64,000 nt of DNA from Diphasiastrum complanatum (GCA_029204225.1 CM055095.1:12123506-12187505), one strand, 5' to 3'; shown: positions 35,127 through 47,238, counted from the stretch's first letter. Translations and numbers: made by a program. Notes: generated by a model not told the origin, from the letters alone.

Positions 35127-35449
35127 TGTAAAAAATGGTGAACTCCCACAACCTTGTCGCAGCATGAACAAGACACGAAGGACAAACGAGAACAATTCGC
35201 GACAGTCAACGTGTCTTTGACTCAAAGCACGAATGATTCGCAAATCAATCGCAAATCGTAAACACACCTCCAAGACCGCAAAGCGCAAAATGGATGAAAA
35301 ATGAAAACTACGAAAAGAAACAAAAAGAACGAAAACACACGAAGAGAAATCTTACGCGATGCCAGCTGGAAGCTCAACAAGCTTCATGCCCAGCTGAAAC
35401 GAATAGCAAGGACGGAGAATAACTAATTAGTTGATTAGTGTTAACTAGC
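35127..35449 (+). repeat. Z 5' LTR, first part
   Basis: Starts TGTAAAAAATGGTGAACTC; collinear with 50513-50836, with about 12% differences by eye. It ends at the CTAGC target site of Y (35445-35449). Confidence 0.9.
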
Positions 35450-35646
35450 TGTAGCGCAGGCATCCCAAAGGGACCCGGGAACCACGACTTAGCTTCCCAG
35501 CCTTCAACTCTTGCCATCCAAACCCACTTGACATACAAGTAGCCAACTCGCCAACAACGATCAGACTTAACCAACTTGAAGTTCCGAAAACCAACATTGA
35601 GATCCAACCTGGTGCCATGCCAGATCGGGGGTCTCGATGTGGGTGA

Positions 35647-36479
35647 TGTGAAAAATGCAAAAATAAGCTTGGTATAGGCCAAAAGTCTTGTATATAGATG
35701 ATTACACATGTGTGGAGCTTGTTCCCACGTGTGAAAATAATGTACTTGTCATGTACCATAATCATATAGGTTGTACATATGATTTAATTCAAGTTCTAGT
35801 GGCTAAAAAGGCCAAAAACTAGTTTTCTAGACATATGACACATGACATCAATCTATTGATTGCATGAGCCACATCCTTTGGTTAGGTGTCATATCACATG
35901 TGTAGAGGACAGCTCACATGTGTGGAATAAGCTGAAGTAGGCGAATTTTGACTTCTAGAAGATTTCCAAGTAGATCTCCATATAGAAGGAAAATGGACCA
36001 AAAGTGCTCAAAATAGAAGGTTTTGTCCAAGTGTCAGTTTTGCATGATGAATCATCATATGACAAAGCACCTTCACACATGTGGGATCATAGGGATGATC
36101 AGTACCACGAGCTCCCACTTATTGTATATATAGAGCCACATTTGGCCATAATCAAGGTGAGACACCAATCTTGGTTTTGGAAGCAATTTTGAGTGATTCT
36201 CTCCATTTGTCTACATTTGTTTTGATTGTTTTGAGGTTCTATCAATGTGTACTTGATTTTCAAGTTGGAGTCCGTACCCTGACAGGGTTTCACACGTGTG
36301 AAACCATCAAGTATATTTACCTTCAATAAATGATTGTTCTTGTTTGGATTTTATGTCTAGAATTGATCTAGATTGATCTTAATCTTATGTAGATTGATAG
36401 ATCAAGTAAATCTAACATCCAATCCCTCTTGAGGATCAGATTAGGATCCACTCTTGGTCCTTTTTGTACTTTTTGCACA
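35647..36479 (+). repeat. X 5' LTR
   Basis: Contains six CACATGTG or CACGTGTG sites (35705, 35726, 35895, 35915, 36076, 36293) and a perfect 20-base palindrome at 36286-36305 centred on CACGTG. Confidence 0.9.
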
Positions 36480-38196
36480 TGGTATCAGAGCCTAGTACAA
36501 GAGGTTTTGTTGAAATTGATAGGGTTAATCCAAATCAAAGCCAGAATTAGCAGTTTTTTGGAAACTAGTCAAATTTTGTGTAACGAGTTGGATTTGATAG
36601 CTATCCTCAAAATTTTTGGTCCAAATCTTGTTGTGGGATGTAGGAACCCTTTTCACACGTGTGATGCGTACAGATCTGGTTTTGGCTAAGAAAATTCAAA
36701 AATTTGTACAATTTGACTCACACACCCAATTTGAGAGATTTTTGGTGCAAAATCAAGCATTTTCTATAGAGAATCTAATCCCTTGATTAGTTCTTGGATT
36801 AAATCAGCCAAGAAATTAAATTTGAAACTTGAATTAGGTGAATTAATTGATTATCTCTGATTTTTTGAGTGCATATTGAAGTTGAGAGAGATTTTGCTAA
36901 AAATCATAGATTAAGGAGTGATATGCAAGGTGAGAGGATGAAATCAATTGTACCATCACTCTAGATTTGTTCAAGAGTGATAAGGTCAAGTTTAGAAGCA
37001 TCAATTTGCTAGAAAGCATCCTTGGATCTGTCCTCCAAGTGAAACCTTTGAGAGTTTCTAGTGCATATAGAGCATCTATGCAAATCTTTTGTAGAATTTG
37101 ACATAGATTGGCTTAAATTGAGTTCTAGAAAAGAGATTGAGATCCAAGTCACATTGTTCAACCCTACTCAATTTGTTTGAGTGATTGTAATGTTTGAAAA
37201 GAGTCATTAAGGTGTCTATGGCAAATGTGTAGAGAGAGATCCAATTTTCTAAGAGTTCCTTCCTTTGTAGAGGGCAAGATCTAGAAGCTCATTTTGCGTT
37301 GTTATTGGTGGAGAATTTGTCTTCTCCTAGGTGATCAAATCTTTCTAAGTGGCATTAACTCTTTGAAGCAAAATATCTTAGTGAGAAAAATCACAACTTT
37401 TGATTTTGAATTTCATTCCAAGTCTTAAAAGGTAGAATAATTGGTGGAATCCAATAGGAGTGATTGAATTCAATTTGTTGAGCAAAAATTGACAAAGTAT
37501 GTATGAAACTCAAATTAGTTCTATTCAACTTTCTTTGTGAGAGTGTGAGGGTCAATTTGTGATCCCATTGGATGTCTAGAATGAGGAGGAGTCCATATTT
37601 GAGTATTCATGCATGGTTGAGATCTTTGTGAATCTCTAGTTGTCTAATTTTTAAGCTTTGTGAAAAATTGGTGGTATGGTTTGTTGTCAAATCAAATCAA
37701 ATTCATTCTAAATCTCAAGTGTGAGATTATTTGGGTCAAGAGTGAGTCCAAAAGAAGTGATTAAGTTTGATTTTCATGTATTTGAAACAAAACCCATCTT
37801 TTGTTCAAGAATCTCAAGTGTTGAGAAAACTAGTCAAGTGAAAAGGAAAATCTAGGTGTCAAATCTTTTTCATATCCATTTCAGCTTTCAAAAGAAAAAG
37901 TCATTGGTATTTGATGAGTCCAATAGGAGATTGAATCTGATTTCTTTAGTGATTTGATTCAAAGATTGTGTGCTTTTGTCTTAGTGATCAAAGCAAAGTT
38001 TCCAAGTGACTAGTCATTACTGTGAAGATTGATTCTTAGGTTTGTGAGATAGATCTTTTGTAGATCCTTCTAGATTGTTGAAGATATTCAAATCTAGTCT
38101 CTTGAAAGTCACAAATTACATTTGTAGAATCATATCACAGGTTTTTATTCACATGGCATCAATAGGTGGCAACCTATTGAAGGAAAGAAAGGATCC

Positions 38197-40026
38197 TGAT
38201 GCAACCTTTGTGGCAAGGGAGGATACTTTTTCTCAAGATGCTACAAAAAGAAGACCAGTCCATCCAAGGAGAAGCAAAGCAAGGGGGCCGAGGTGAAGGA
38301 TGGAGCTTCAAGTTCAAAATGCAAATACAAGAAGGACAAGTCCAAGAAAAGGTGTTTCCTTTGTGGAAAGGTAAATGAGGCTTGGAGTCTCACAAGGACT
38401 TGCAAGATTTGTCTTCAAAAGTCCATCACAACACATGTCAAATCTTTTGAGATGTTTCATTTGGAAGTGCATTGTTTGGTTCAAGATGCAAAGATAGATG
38501 TCACTTTCATGAAAGTAACTTGGATTTATTTTATGTCCTTGGAAAGTATTTTGCTTGGAACTTTGGACAAGTTCAAACTTATTGTTATTATCCAAGAGAA
38601 ATCAATCAAGAATAAGGAGCAATTACAAAATGAAAATAGTTTCATTTATGCGCTCATGTCAACTTATGAAGAACCATTTTGCTTTGAAGAGATTTTTGTA
38701 TTTCAAAGGTGGATTAAGGCAATACTAGTTGAGTGTGATGCCTTAAAAGATAGCAAAATATGTTTTGCTTGTAAGCTTACATTAGTTATGAAGTCAAGGA
38801 AATGGAAATATCTTCATAATGTAGGATCTTTTGGTTTCAATAAGATCATGAATGATGTGTTCATTCATAAAAATGAAAATTGTAAGTTTTCAATCTTAAA
38901 GGCAAGTTGTAAACTTCTTATGAGAATAAGTGAAGCATCCAAAGTGGACACTTATATCCATAAGCAAGTAGTTAGCCTTATTGAGATGGAAATGCCTTTT
39001 GATTTCAATATTAGAAAAATCATGCCAAGTTGTGGTAATTTTTGGACTTATGTTTTTAGCATAAGTAATTTTGATAATCATAGGAAGTGCATATTGTGTG
39101 GTCATAGTTGTTGTGATCATTATGAGACATGGAGGTCTCAAATTTCCATAAAAAAGGAGCACCATGAAGAGGATCTTAAGGAGTCATCTCAAGGTTCAAA
39201 TGTGCCAAGGATTGAGGAGGAGAATCCTTCTCAAGGTTCAAGTGTGCCAAGGATTGAGGAGGAGAGACCTTCTCAAATTGTGATTCCAAAAAGAAACTCA
39301 AGAAATATGGTTGAGTCCATGTGGCTCACATTTCAAGGGAAAGAGGAGCATATCTCATGTGGTATACATCACATACTTACTTCTCTTATGTCATTTGATA
39401 AATCAATTTGCTTTGGTGAGATCATTGCATCTCAAAATTGGAGTAAAGCCATACTAGTTGAGTATGAAGTCTCTCTTGAGAACATAGATGATGTTCTTAA
39501 AAGGTTGAAATTTATTTTAAATCAATTAGAAAGCAAATGGTTATTTCATCAAATGTATGCTCTTGAGTCATGTAAGAGCAAAAGTGATTTGTTCACACAT
39601 AGTTTGAAAATTTGTATTGAGGCAAACTGTAAACTCTTTATGAGAGTAAGTGAATCATCTTCTAAAGACACTTATCTCCATAATGAAGTATTTAGCCTCA
39701 TTGGATCTGAGATTAGCATGGTAAACAAGCATGAAGATATGATGCAAACACTTTGTTATTATAGCATGCATAGTCTTGCCAATTTGGATGAGTCTAATTC
39801 TCTAGATCATGGTAACATGATGTTAGATCTTTGTGATCCTAATAAGTCAAGAAGAAATCTTTATTTTCTCATGGAGGATCATGCACATGAAGAAGGAGCG
39901 AGCCTCAAAGTCAAGCATCTACATGAAATTCAAAAGGAATCAATTTCGAAGATGCTAGGATGGTGCAAAGCTCTCAAGTTCATCAAAGATGTCAACATCA
40001 AAGAAGCACTATCATGGATATGGTGA
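38197..40026 (+). CDS. X ORF: Gag zinc-knuckle tail fused to an unrecognised protein
   Basis: The frame opens after a stop just before 38200 and has no stop until 40024-40026; the part from 38293 alone is 577 codons. The first residues are a degenerate zinc knuckle (CNLCGKGGYFFSRC, histidine replaced by tyrosine), a Lys/Ser linker (DGASSSK, KKDKSKK) and CFLCGK, the start of a second knuckle. The linker resembles the Gag tail of the element at 61744. After that I recognise nothing. There are two diverged copies of a unit of about 120 residues: one with CFEEIFVFQRWIKAILVE and CKLLMRISEASKVDTYIHKQV, the other with CFGEIIASQNWSKAILVE and CKLFMRVSESSSKDTYLHNEV. Between them lie a Cys/His cluster (CILCGHSCCDHYETW) and a short tandem repeat (two copies of PSQGSSVPRIEEE type). 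No ATG is obvious, so expression might be through a Gag fusion or a spliced RNA. Confidence 0.6.
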
Positions 40027-40152
40027 TTTCAGATCAACATCAAGCTCATTGGCTGATCTTCACACCTTTTGAACCAGCAAAGACCAATTCAGCCCATGGA
40101 GTCAAATTCAAGATCATCATGTTTTTCATCAAGCTAGATTTTTGAGGAGGAG

Positions 40153-40983
40153 TGTGAAAAATGCAAAAATAAGCTTGGTAGAGGCCAAAAATCTTGTATA
40201 TAGATGATTACACATGTGTGGAGCCTGTTCTCACTTGTGAAAATAATGTACTTGTCATGTACCATAATCATATAGGTTGTACATATGATTTATTTCAAGT
40301 TCTAGTGGCTAAAAAGGCCAAAAACTAGTTTTCTAGACATATGACACATGGCATCAATCTATTGATTGCATGAGCCACATCCTTTGGTTAGGTGTCATAT
40401 CACATGTGTAGAGGACAACTCACATGTGTGGAATAAGCTAAAGTAGGCAAATTTTGACTTCTAAAAGATTTCCAAGTAGATCTCCATATAGAAGGAAAAT
40501 GGACCAAAAGTGCTCAAAATAGAAGGTTTTGTCCAAGTGTCAGTTTTGCATGATGAATCATCATATGACAAAGCACCTTCACACATGTGGGATCATAGGG
40601 ATGATTAGTACCACAAGCTCTCACTTATTGTATATATAGAGCCACATTTGGCCATAATCAAGGTGAGACACCAATCTTGGTTTTGGAAGCAATTTTGAGT
40701 GATTCTCTCCATTTGTCTACATTTGTTTTGATTGTTTTGAGGTTCTATCAATGTGTACTTGATTTTCAAGTTGGAGTCCATACCTTGACAGGGTTTCACA
40801 CGTGTGAAACCAGCAAGTACATTTACCTTCAATAAATGATTGTTCTTGTTTGGATTTTATGTCTAGAATTGATCTAGATTGATCTTAATCTTATGTATTG
40901 ATAGATCAAGTAAGTCTAACATCCAATCCCTCTTGAGGATCAGATTAGGATCCACTCTTGGTCCTTTTTGTACCTTTTGCACA
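40153..40983 (+). repeat. X 3' LTR
   Basis: Collinear with the 5' LTR, including the palindrome at 40792-40811. One 2-base deletion and mostly transition differences are seen. Confidence 0.9.
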
Positions 40984-42544
40984 GGTGACTTCCTTCCAAG
41001 CAAGCCGCCCGACATACATCAAACTTAACCAACTCGAAGCTTCATTACAAACGAGTAACATCCATTCCAAGCAAGCAGTCTGACTTACATCAGACTTAAC
41101 CAACTGAAAGCTTCGTCATGAGCGCTGGAAGCCAACCTGGCGCCACGCCAGACTGGACAGCCATAAACAGTAACTTCCACCCAAGCAAGCCATCCAACTC
41201 AGCCGACATGTTAGAGCCCGTTCCCCAAGAGCTTAACCCATTCACGTTCATGCAAGGAACACTCGAGTCCACAAGCAGTGACAGATATGAAGACAACCAG
41301 TTCCTAGTCCAAATGGTCCCGACAGCATACCGCTGGCGCCATGGACCGAATGGTCCCGACGACATACCGCTGGCTTCCCGGGATACGACCCTCAGCTATG
41401 TGCCAACTTAAAAATTTGGAAGCGGCCTTACAACTGGCGCTTTTACCGAACACTGAAACCCAGAAGGTAATCAAAGTCAGTTTGAGAAAAATCTCACTTT
41501 ATTGATAAATCTGAGAAGGTTACATTTCAAACTTAACTAACTCGAAGTTTCGTTACAAACGAGTAACATCCATTCCAAGCAAGCGGTCTGACTTACATCA
41601 GACTTAACCAACTGAAAGCTTCATCACGAGCGCTGAAAGCCAACCTGGCGTCACGCCAGACTGGACAGCCATAAATAGGTAACTTCCACCCAAGCAAGCC
41701 ATCCAACTCAGCCGACAGGTTAGAGCCTGTTCCCCAAGAGCTTAACCCATTCATGTTCATGCAAGGAACACTCAAAACCACAAGCCACGACAGATATGGA
41801 GACAACCAGTTCCTGGACCAAATGGTCCCGACAACATACCCCTGGTGCCACGGACCGAATGGTCCCGACGGCATACCGCTGGCATCCCGGGATACGACCT
41901 CCAACTATGTGCCAACTTAAAAAATTTGAAGCGGCCTAACAACTGGCACTTTTACCGAACACTGAAACCCAGAAGGTAATCAAAGTCAGTTTGAGAAAAA
42001 TCCCACTTTATTGATAAATTTGAGAAGGTTACATTTCAAGTGTGTGACCAACCCTACTCTCCGGGGCGCTAGCATGCCAAGGCGAGAGCCATGACAACAT
42101 TCCAGCAAGGGAGGCTGAGACTTGGTTGGAGCTCGTCCTGAGTCGCAACTCGCACTCCCCTATAGTATTGGTGGGATTCGGCACCCCCCTCATACCAAGC
42201 ACTCTACCCAAGTTGGTAAAGCACGTTTTTTTCTCTCTCTAGGATTCTCTCTTTCTAGAAAGTCATTTTCTCTCTCTAGATTTTATTGATCCCCAGGCTT
42301 CCTTTAATCATGCCTAGATCGTGTGAGGTGATTGCACATCGATTTGAGCTCTCTGGACTTCGCTAAAACCGATCAAAGATTTTCAGCCATAGAAACTTGG
42401 TGCCGGCTGGATTCTAGTCACAGTGGCGCCGAGAGTGGCGCCGGCGCTGTTGGCACCGGGAGCAGCAGGGGCGCTGCTGGCGCCAGGGACAATGCTTGCG
42501 CCAGTGGCGCCGAAAGTAAAGCTCATGAAGATAGCTTCACAACA

Positions 42545-44783
42545 TCCACCCCACCTTTATAAAATCAGATGTCCTCATCAGATGTCAGATTAAAGTAAAG
42601 GTGTCTCCCAATTAAAAATCACTATACATTTAAACTACTTGGCATAGTACTCAATTCACTGGCCACTTTTTATTAACATTGAAGCTGGCACACCACAAGT
42701 CGGAGGCTCAGCTCTTTGTACTAAAAAAATACATAACTTGAAAATATGTCTTTGTCTGGGAAAAGCGTAGATTTGATATCGCTTTCGTAAAACCCAAGAA
42801 CCTTATTAACTGGTGACAGAGGCCTTTCTTTGAAATGTTCGCCCCTGTCGCTTCTGAATTTCGACTTTGGAACTCCTTTGAGCTCCTGATTTGTCCTTGA
42901 TGCACTTTGTGTTGAGCTCCCTGAGCTCCAGATTTGATCAGTTCCACACAGGTATCAAGGCTCCCTGAGCCAAAGGATTTATCGTTTGATTGCCCACTTT
43001 ATGATCCACTCCGTGCCTTGTTGCTTCTGCACCTTGATTTCTCTCCTTGTCCCAGCCTGATCTTAATACTTTTCCATCTTGGCTCTTTAAGGTAAGCAAA
43101 GATTGAGTACTCCGCAATGCACCTCTCACTTAGCTTGAAGTAGCTCTTTGGATCAGCCCAAATGTAACCATTGACCTCGTGGAAAGCCAAAGGGTCGCAC
43201 CAGTTTGATCCGCATACGAACTATCTCTTCGCGTTTGTTTGAAGCACCATGTCCATCGCACAAAACTTGACTTTCACAATTCCAGTCAAAACAAGAAGTG
43301 TACATCGAGCTTGGCTTCAAGTAGCTCTCTTTGAATCAGACACATGCACCAAGAGTTTGCACTAGTCCGATCTCAACGCGAACTGTCCCTTAGCTTTCGT
43401 TCGAAATACCAAGTCTCTCATGCAAGACTCAACTTTCATAGTTCCTTCATTGATCAGTTGCCTTACACGTAACACAAGCCAGCATACTCATATGTTTCCT
43501 CATCATTGCTGGTCCAGAGAAAGCCTATAACAAGCTTTTCTTTCCACAACAAAAACTTGTCAACTTATTAGGTCCAAAGTTCGCCAGTCTTCTCGTGTGA
43601 GTATGGCTAGGTCACCTTGAATTTGCCCCTGTTTTGATCAACTTTCATTCAAAATCTGCCCAATCTTCGGACAAAAGGCCTTTCCAACGCTTTGCTTCCC
43701 ATCTGCTAGGATTATGGCTCGATCCAACTTGTTGCCAATCTCTGAAGAGGATCCTAGTCTTTCCCCTTTGAGAAAAAACCCTACTGATACTGGATATCAC
43801 CCATGCTCAGTGAGTTTCAGCTCCAAAGGTGACCGTCCCAAAATGAAGACCAACTACTCCATAGGAGATCTTCCCTGAAATTGCCCTTTCCAACTTTTGA
43901 CTTTCTGCTTGCGTCTTGGTGGGCGTTGTTGCAAAATGAAACTAATCCAAGAAACAGGCTAGTCATCCATCCTTTGCAAACATTGAGACGTTTCGTTGCT
44001 GTTCACGTGCGAGTACTTGAACTGCAAATCCGTCCCACAGATTCTGTAGTCCTCTTTGTTTGATGGTATCAGCCTTCAAAAGAAAGGTTCCTTCTCGAGC
44101 CATCAGCTCCTTGTATCACAAGCAATCATGCAAACCAGACAAAGCACGAGTACTAAGACTCACCACGAATACATACAAGTAAGACACTCAGGCAGGTTTA
44201 CTTACAAATAACAAAGACAAGGTCCTCCTTTGAGATGGTCCTGCCAACGGATCTTTGCTTGGCCGCGCCCATACAAATCGGTCACAGATCAGCCCACATA
44301 GGACACCCCTCCAACTATCCGTGCTTTCACCATTAAGCAGCACATTGCCTCAGTCACGCCCCACCACTTTTTGGTCGATAGCCCTTATAGCTAAACGATC
44401 GGCAGCTATCCCACATCGGCAGCTAACCACCCGTGCTTTACACCCGAATTCGAGCAGCATCTCTGTATCAATGGTCAACCCGTACAATTCGAATATGTCA
44501 CCCCGCACCCCACAAGGCACAGACCGTGCTTACACCAACCTAATGGCAGCACACTGTCTCATCTGTCCTACGTGCAGACAGCGCCAGGCCCGAACCGCGA
44601 GAACCGACCGTGCTTACACCTCAAGGGCAACACCTTGACTCATCAAGTCCCCCGTTCTGCCGACCACCCCGACCGTGGACGCACCCGTGCTTACACTGTG
44701 GGCAGCACCTTGCACAACAGTTGTCTTGATGAACCCCAAACAGTGGCCATTTCCGTGAGATCCGCATAGCTGACCGGCCAGTC
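42545..44783 (-). other. Y internal region, no retroviral genes
   Basis: No domain is recognised on either strand. Between 44310 and 44710, next to the primer site, a motif ccgtgctt(a/t)cac recurs five times (near 44320, 44431, 44523, 44608, 44687), each followed about 10-20 bases later by a gcagcac- or gcaacac-like stretch. Confidence 0.6.
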
Positions 44784-44798
44784 GGCTCTGATAGCACA

Positions 44799-46045
44799 TG
44801 TAGCGTAGGCATCCCAAAGGGAGCCGGGAACCACGACTTAGCTTTCCAGCCTTCAACTCTTGCCATCCAAACCCACTTGACATACAAGCAGCCAACTCGC
44901 CAACAACGATCAGACTTAACCAACTTGAAGTTCCAAAAACCAACATTGAGATCCAACCTGGCGCCATGCCAGATCGGAGGTCCCGATGTGGGTGACTTCC
45001 TTCCAAGCAAGCCGCCCGACATACATCAAACTTAACCAACTCGAAGCTTCGTTACGAACGAGTAACATCCATTCCAAGCAAGAGGTCTGACTTACATCAG
45101 ACTTAACCAACTGAAAGCTTCGTCACGAGCGCTGGAAGCCAACCTGGCGCCACGCCAGACTGGACAGCCATAAACAGGTAACTTCCACCCAAGCAAGCCA
45201 TTCAACTCAGCCGACAGGTTAGAGCCCGTTTCCCAAGAGCTTAACCCATTCACGTTCATGCAAGGAACACTCAGAACCACAAGCCACGACAGATATGGAG
45301 ACAATCAGTTCTTGGACCAAATGGTCCCGACAGCATACCGCTAGCGCCACGGACCGAATGGTCCCGACGGCATACCGCTGGCGTCCCGGGATACGACCCT
45401 CAACTATGTGCCAACTTAAAAATTTTGAAGCGGCCTTACAACTGGTGCTTTTACCGAACACTGAAACCCAGAAGGTAATCAGAGTCAATTTGAGAAAAAT
45501 CCCACTTTATTGATAAATCTGAAAAGGTTACATTTCAAGTGTGTGACCGACCCTAGTCTCCGAGGCGCTAGCATGCCAAGGCGAGAGCCATGACAACATT
45601 CCAGCAAGGGAGGCTGAGACTTGGTTGGAGCTCGTCCTGAGTCGCAACCCGCACTCCCCTATAGTATTGGTGGGATTCGGCACCCCCCCCCTCATACCAA
45701 GCACTCTACCCAAGTTGAGAAAGCACGTTTTTTCTCTCTCTAGAATTTTCTCTTTCTAGAAAGTCATTTTCTCTCTCTAGATTTTATTGATCCCCAGGCT
45801 TCCTTTAATCATGCCTAGATCGTGTGAGGTGATTGCACATCGATTTGAGCTCTCTGGACTTCGTTAGAACTGATCAAAGATTTTCAGCCATAGGAACTTG
45901 GCGCCGGCTGGATTCTAGTCACAGTGGCGTCAGGAGTGGCGCCGGTGCCGTTGGCGCCGGGGGCAGCAGGGGAACTGCTGGCGCCGGGGACAATGTTGGC
46001 ACTAGTGGCACCGATAGTAAAGCTTATGAAGATAGCTTTACAACA
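44799..46045 (-). repeat. Y 5' LTR
   Basis: Has TG...CA ends. Near its U3 start (45900-46010) it carries several copies of the palindrome GGCGCC within a GC-rich patch, also present in the 3' LTR at 42420-42515. Confidence 0.88.
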
Positions 46046-46050
46046 CTAGC

Positions 46051-46516
46051 CTTGTGATTCTACGTTTAGCTAGCTTGTAAAATCCACATAGTGGAGGTAT
46101 AAACAATCCTCTCTGGATTATAACTAAAAAAAAGAGAGATAGTGAATACAAAGATATGTAAGAAACAGAGAGAGACGTAGCGAATAGAGTAAGAAAGCAA
46201 AAAAGCCATAGTTGTGCATGAAAGTCTACCAACGAACAAAACACAACAAAAGAGTAGAGAGTCATTCCGCCAACGAGTGAGACACTGACGATCTCGTTCT
46301 AAAACCAAACTAACAATATAGTCGCTCTATTTCATGTATCTCTTGGCCTTGTACTGCATCTCTTGATTGCTAGAATAAAACATGTTCTGTGATGTGTAGT
46401 CGAGTGTCTGGGATCCCATAAGAGCTTCCGCATGAAAAGAAACTTCAAAGGAAGAAAATTGTTCGCGAACCAGAAGAGACAGGACGAATACGAAACAAGA
46501 AAAAGCTTCCGCGACA
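46051..46516 (+). repeat. Z 5' LTR, second part
   Basis: Resumes after Y with cttgtgattctacgttta and runs to CGACA next to the primer site; collinear with about 50840-51297. Confidence 0.9.
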
Positions 46517-46587
46517 TGGTATCAGAGCCTACAGGTTATCACTACTGATATCCCAGCAGTGATCCTTCCAAACAACACAATATCGCT

Positions 46588-47238
46588 ATGACAATACAGA
46601 CCAAAGTAGCAATCAGTCTTGATGGTGCAAATTACAGAATCTGGAAATTCAAAATCAAAACACTCTTGAAGGATGAAGGCATCTGGTTGGTGACCGAGCT
46701 TTCAGAGGTGCAGTATCCAGAGGGAGACCCGAGGAGAGCTGAATGGATAAAAAAGGATGAGCGCACAATGGCGATCATCGTTTCGTCCATAAATGAAGAT
46801 CTACTCATGCAGATTGAAGACTGCGAAAGCAGCCACGCAACGTGGGAAAGATTAAAGCAGAAGAATGAAGTGAGGACTGCAGCTTCAGTCATGCACCTTC
46901 ACAATCAGCTGCAATCCATACGGTGGGATGACAACCAATTAGATCAGCACATTGAGAAGATCAGAACGATCTTCGTAAAACTCGCTACATCAGGACAGGA
47001 GCACCAAGCCCCAGCACCACAGCAGCTGATGTATTTCATAAAATATCCACCGACGTTCGACAAAGCAGCCAGTCTTGTCGCTGATAAGAGATTGATGAGA
47101 GACGAAGGAGAGAGAAGCAGTGACAAGAGAAGGCTCTCTTCACGAAAGGAAGGAAGAAGAATAAAAGCAAACCAAGATTCGAGAAGACGAAATCCTCAAA
47201 TCAACAATCTTCTTCCTGCGATCACTGCCGCAAACTAG
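46588..47238 (+). CDS. Z Gag (copia capsid), intact frame of 216 codons
   Basis: Starts at ATG 46588, 59 bases after the primer site: MTIQTKVAISLDGANYRIWKF matches the copia Gag N-terminal block (LDGxNYxxWK). ATWERLKQ and QLQSIRWDDNQLDQHIEKI are typical UBN2-type Gag segments. It forms the virus-like particle in living elements. The frame ends before the zinc knuckle, which appears in another frame at 47283-47330 as CMHYKKKGHSAYDC, with the second cysteine replaced by tyrosine. That suggests a frameshift near 47200-47280 in a once longer protein. Confidence 0.8.
   Translation: MTIQTKVAISLDGANYRIWKFKIKTLLKDEGIWLVTELSEVQYPEGDPRRAEWIKKDERTMAIIVSSINEDLLMQIEDCESSHATWERLKQKNEVRTAASVMHLHNQLQSIRWDDNQLDQHIEKIRTIFVKLATSGQEHQAPAPQQLMYFIKYPPTFDKAASLVADKRLMRDEGERSSDKRRLSSRKEGRRIKANQDSRRRNPQINNLLPAITAAN

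Larger units (their letters stand above)
35647..40983 (+). mobile_element. element X: copia-related LTR element with an unknown 577-codon ORF
   Basis: Target duplication GGTGA lies at 35642-35646 and 40984-40988. The LTRs are 35647-36479 (833 bases) and 40153-40983 (831 bases), both TGTGAAAAATGC to TTGCACA, with about twenty differences by eye. The primer site TGGTATCAGAGCC is at 36480-36492 and the purine tract gaggaggag at 40144-40152. The 3.66-kb internal region has about 1.7 kb without ORFs, then Gag zinc-knuckle remains fused to a long unrecognised ORF. There is no protease, integrase or RT, so it cannot move by itself. It is the innermost and probably youngest insertion of the nest. Confidence 0.92.
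35450..42544 (-). repeat. Y 3' LTR, with X inserted and a 508-bp internal duplication
   Basis: Setting aside X and its extra GGTGA leaves 1753 bases, versus 1247 in the partner. The excess is a tandem duplication: the segment starting near 41030 repeats from about 41535 to 42035. The copies join at a short shared tcaa. Confidence 0.85.
35450..46045 (-). mobile_element. element Y: non-autonomous LTR retrotransposon carrying X
   Basis: Target duplication CTAGC lies at 35445-35449 and 46046-46050. On the minus strand the 5' LTR is 46045-44799, the primer site is TGTGCTATCAGAGCC (44798-44784), the internal region is 44783-42545, and a purine tract AAAGGTGGGGTGGA precedes the 3' LTR, which starts at 42544 and, interrupted by X, ends at 35450. 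The 2.25-kb internal region has no Gag, RT or integrase and no long ORF, so it resembles LARD-type elements that depend on proteins of others. It is inserted in the 5' LTR of Z. Confidence 0.9.

Noticed and set aside
38293-40026. The 577-codon ORF as an ordinary host gene
   Set aside because: It lies wholly between LTRs with a TSD, in frame with Gag zinc-knuckle remains and directly before the purine tract, so it belongs to the element whatever its origin.
44255-45039. Overlapping ORFs of 127-141 codons
   Set aside because: They lie across the Y leader and LTR on both strands, show no domain and are not kept in the partner LTR.
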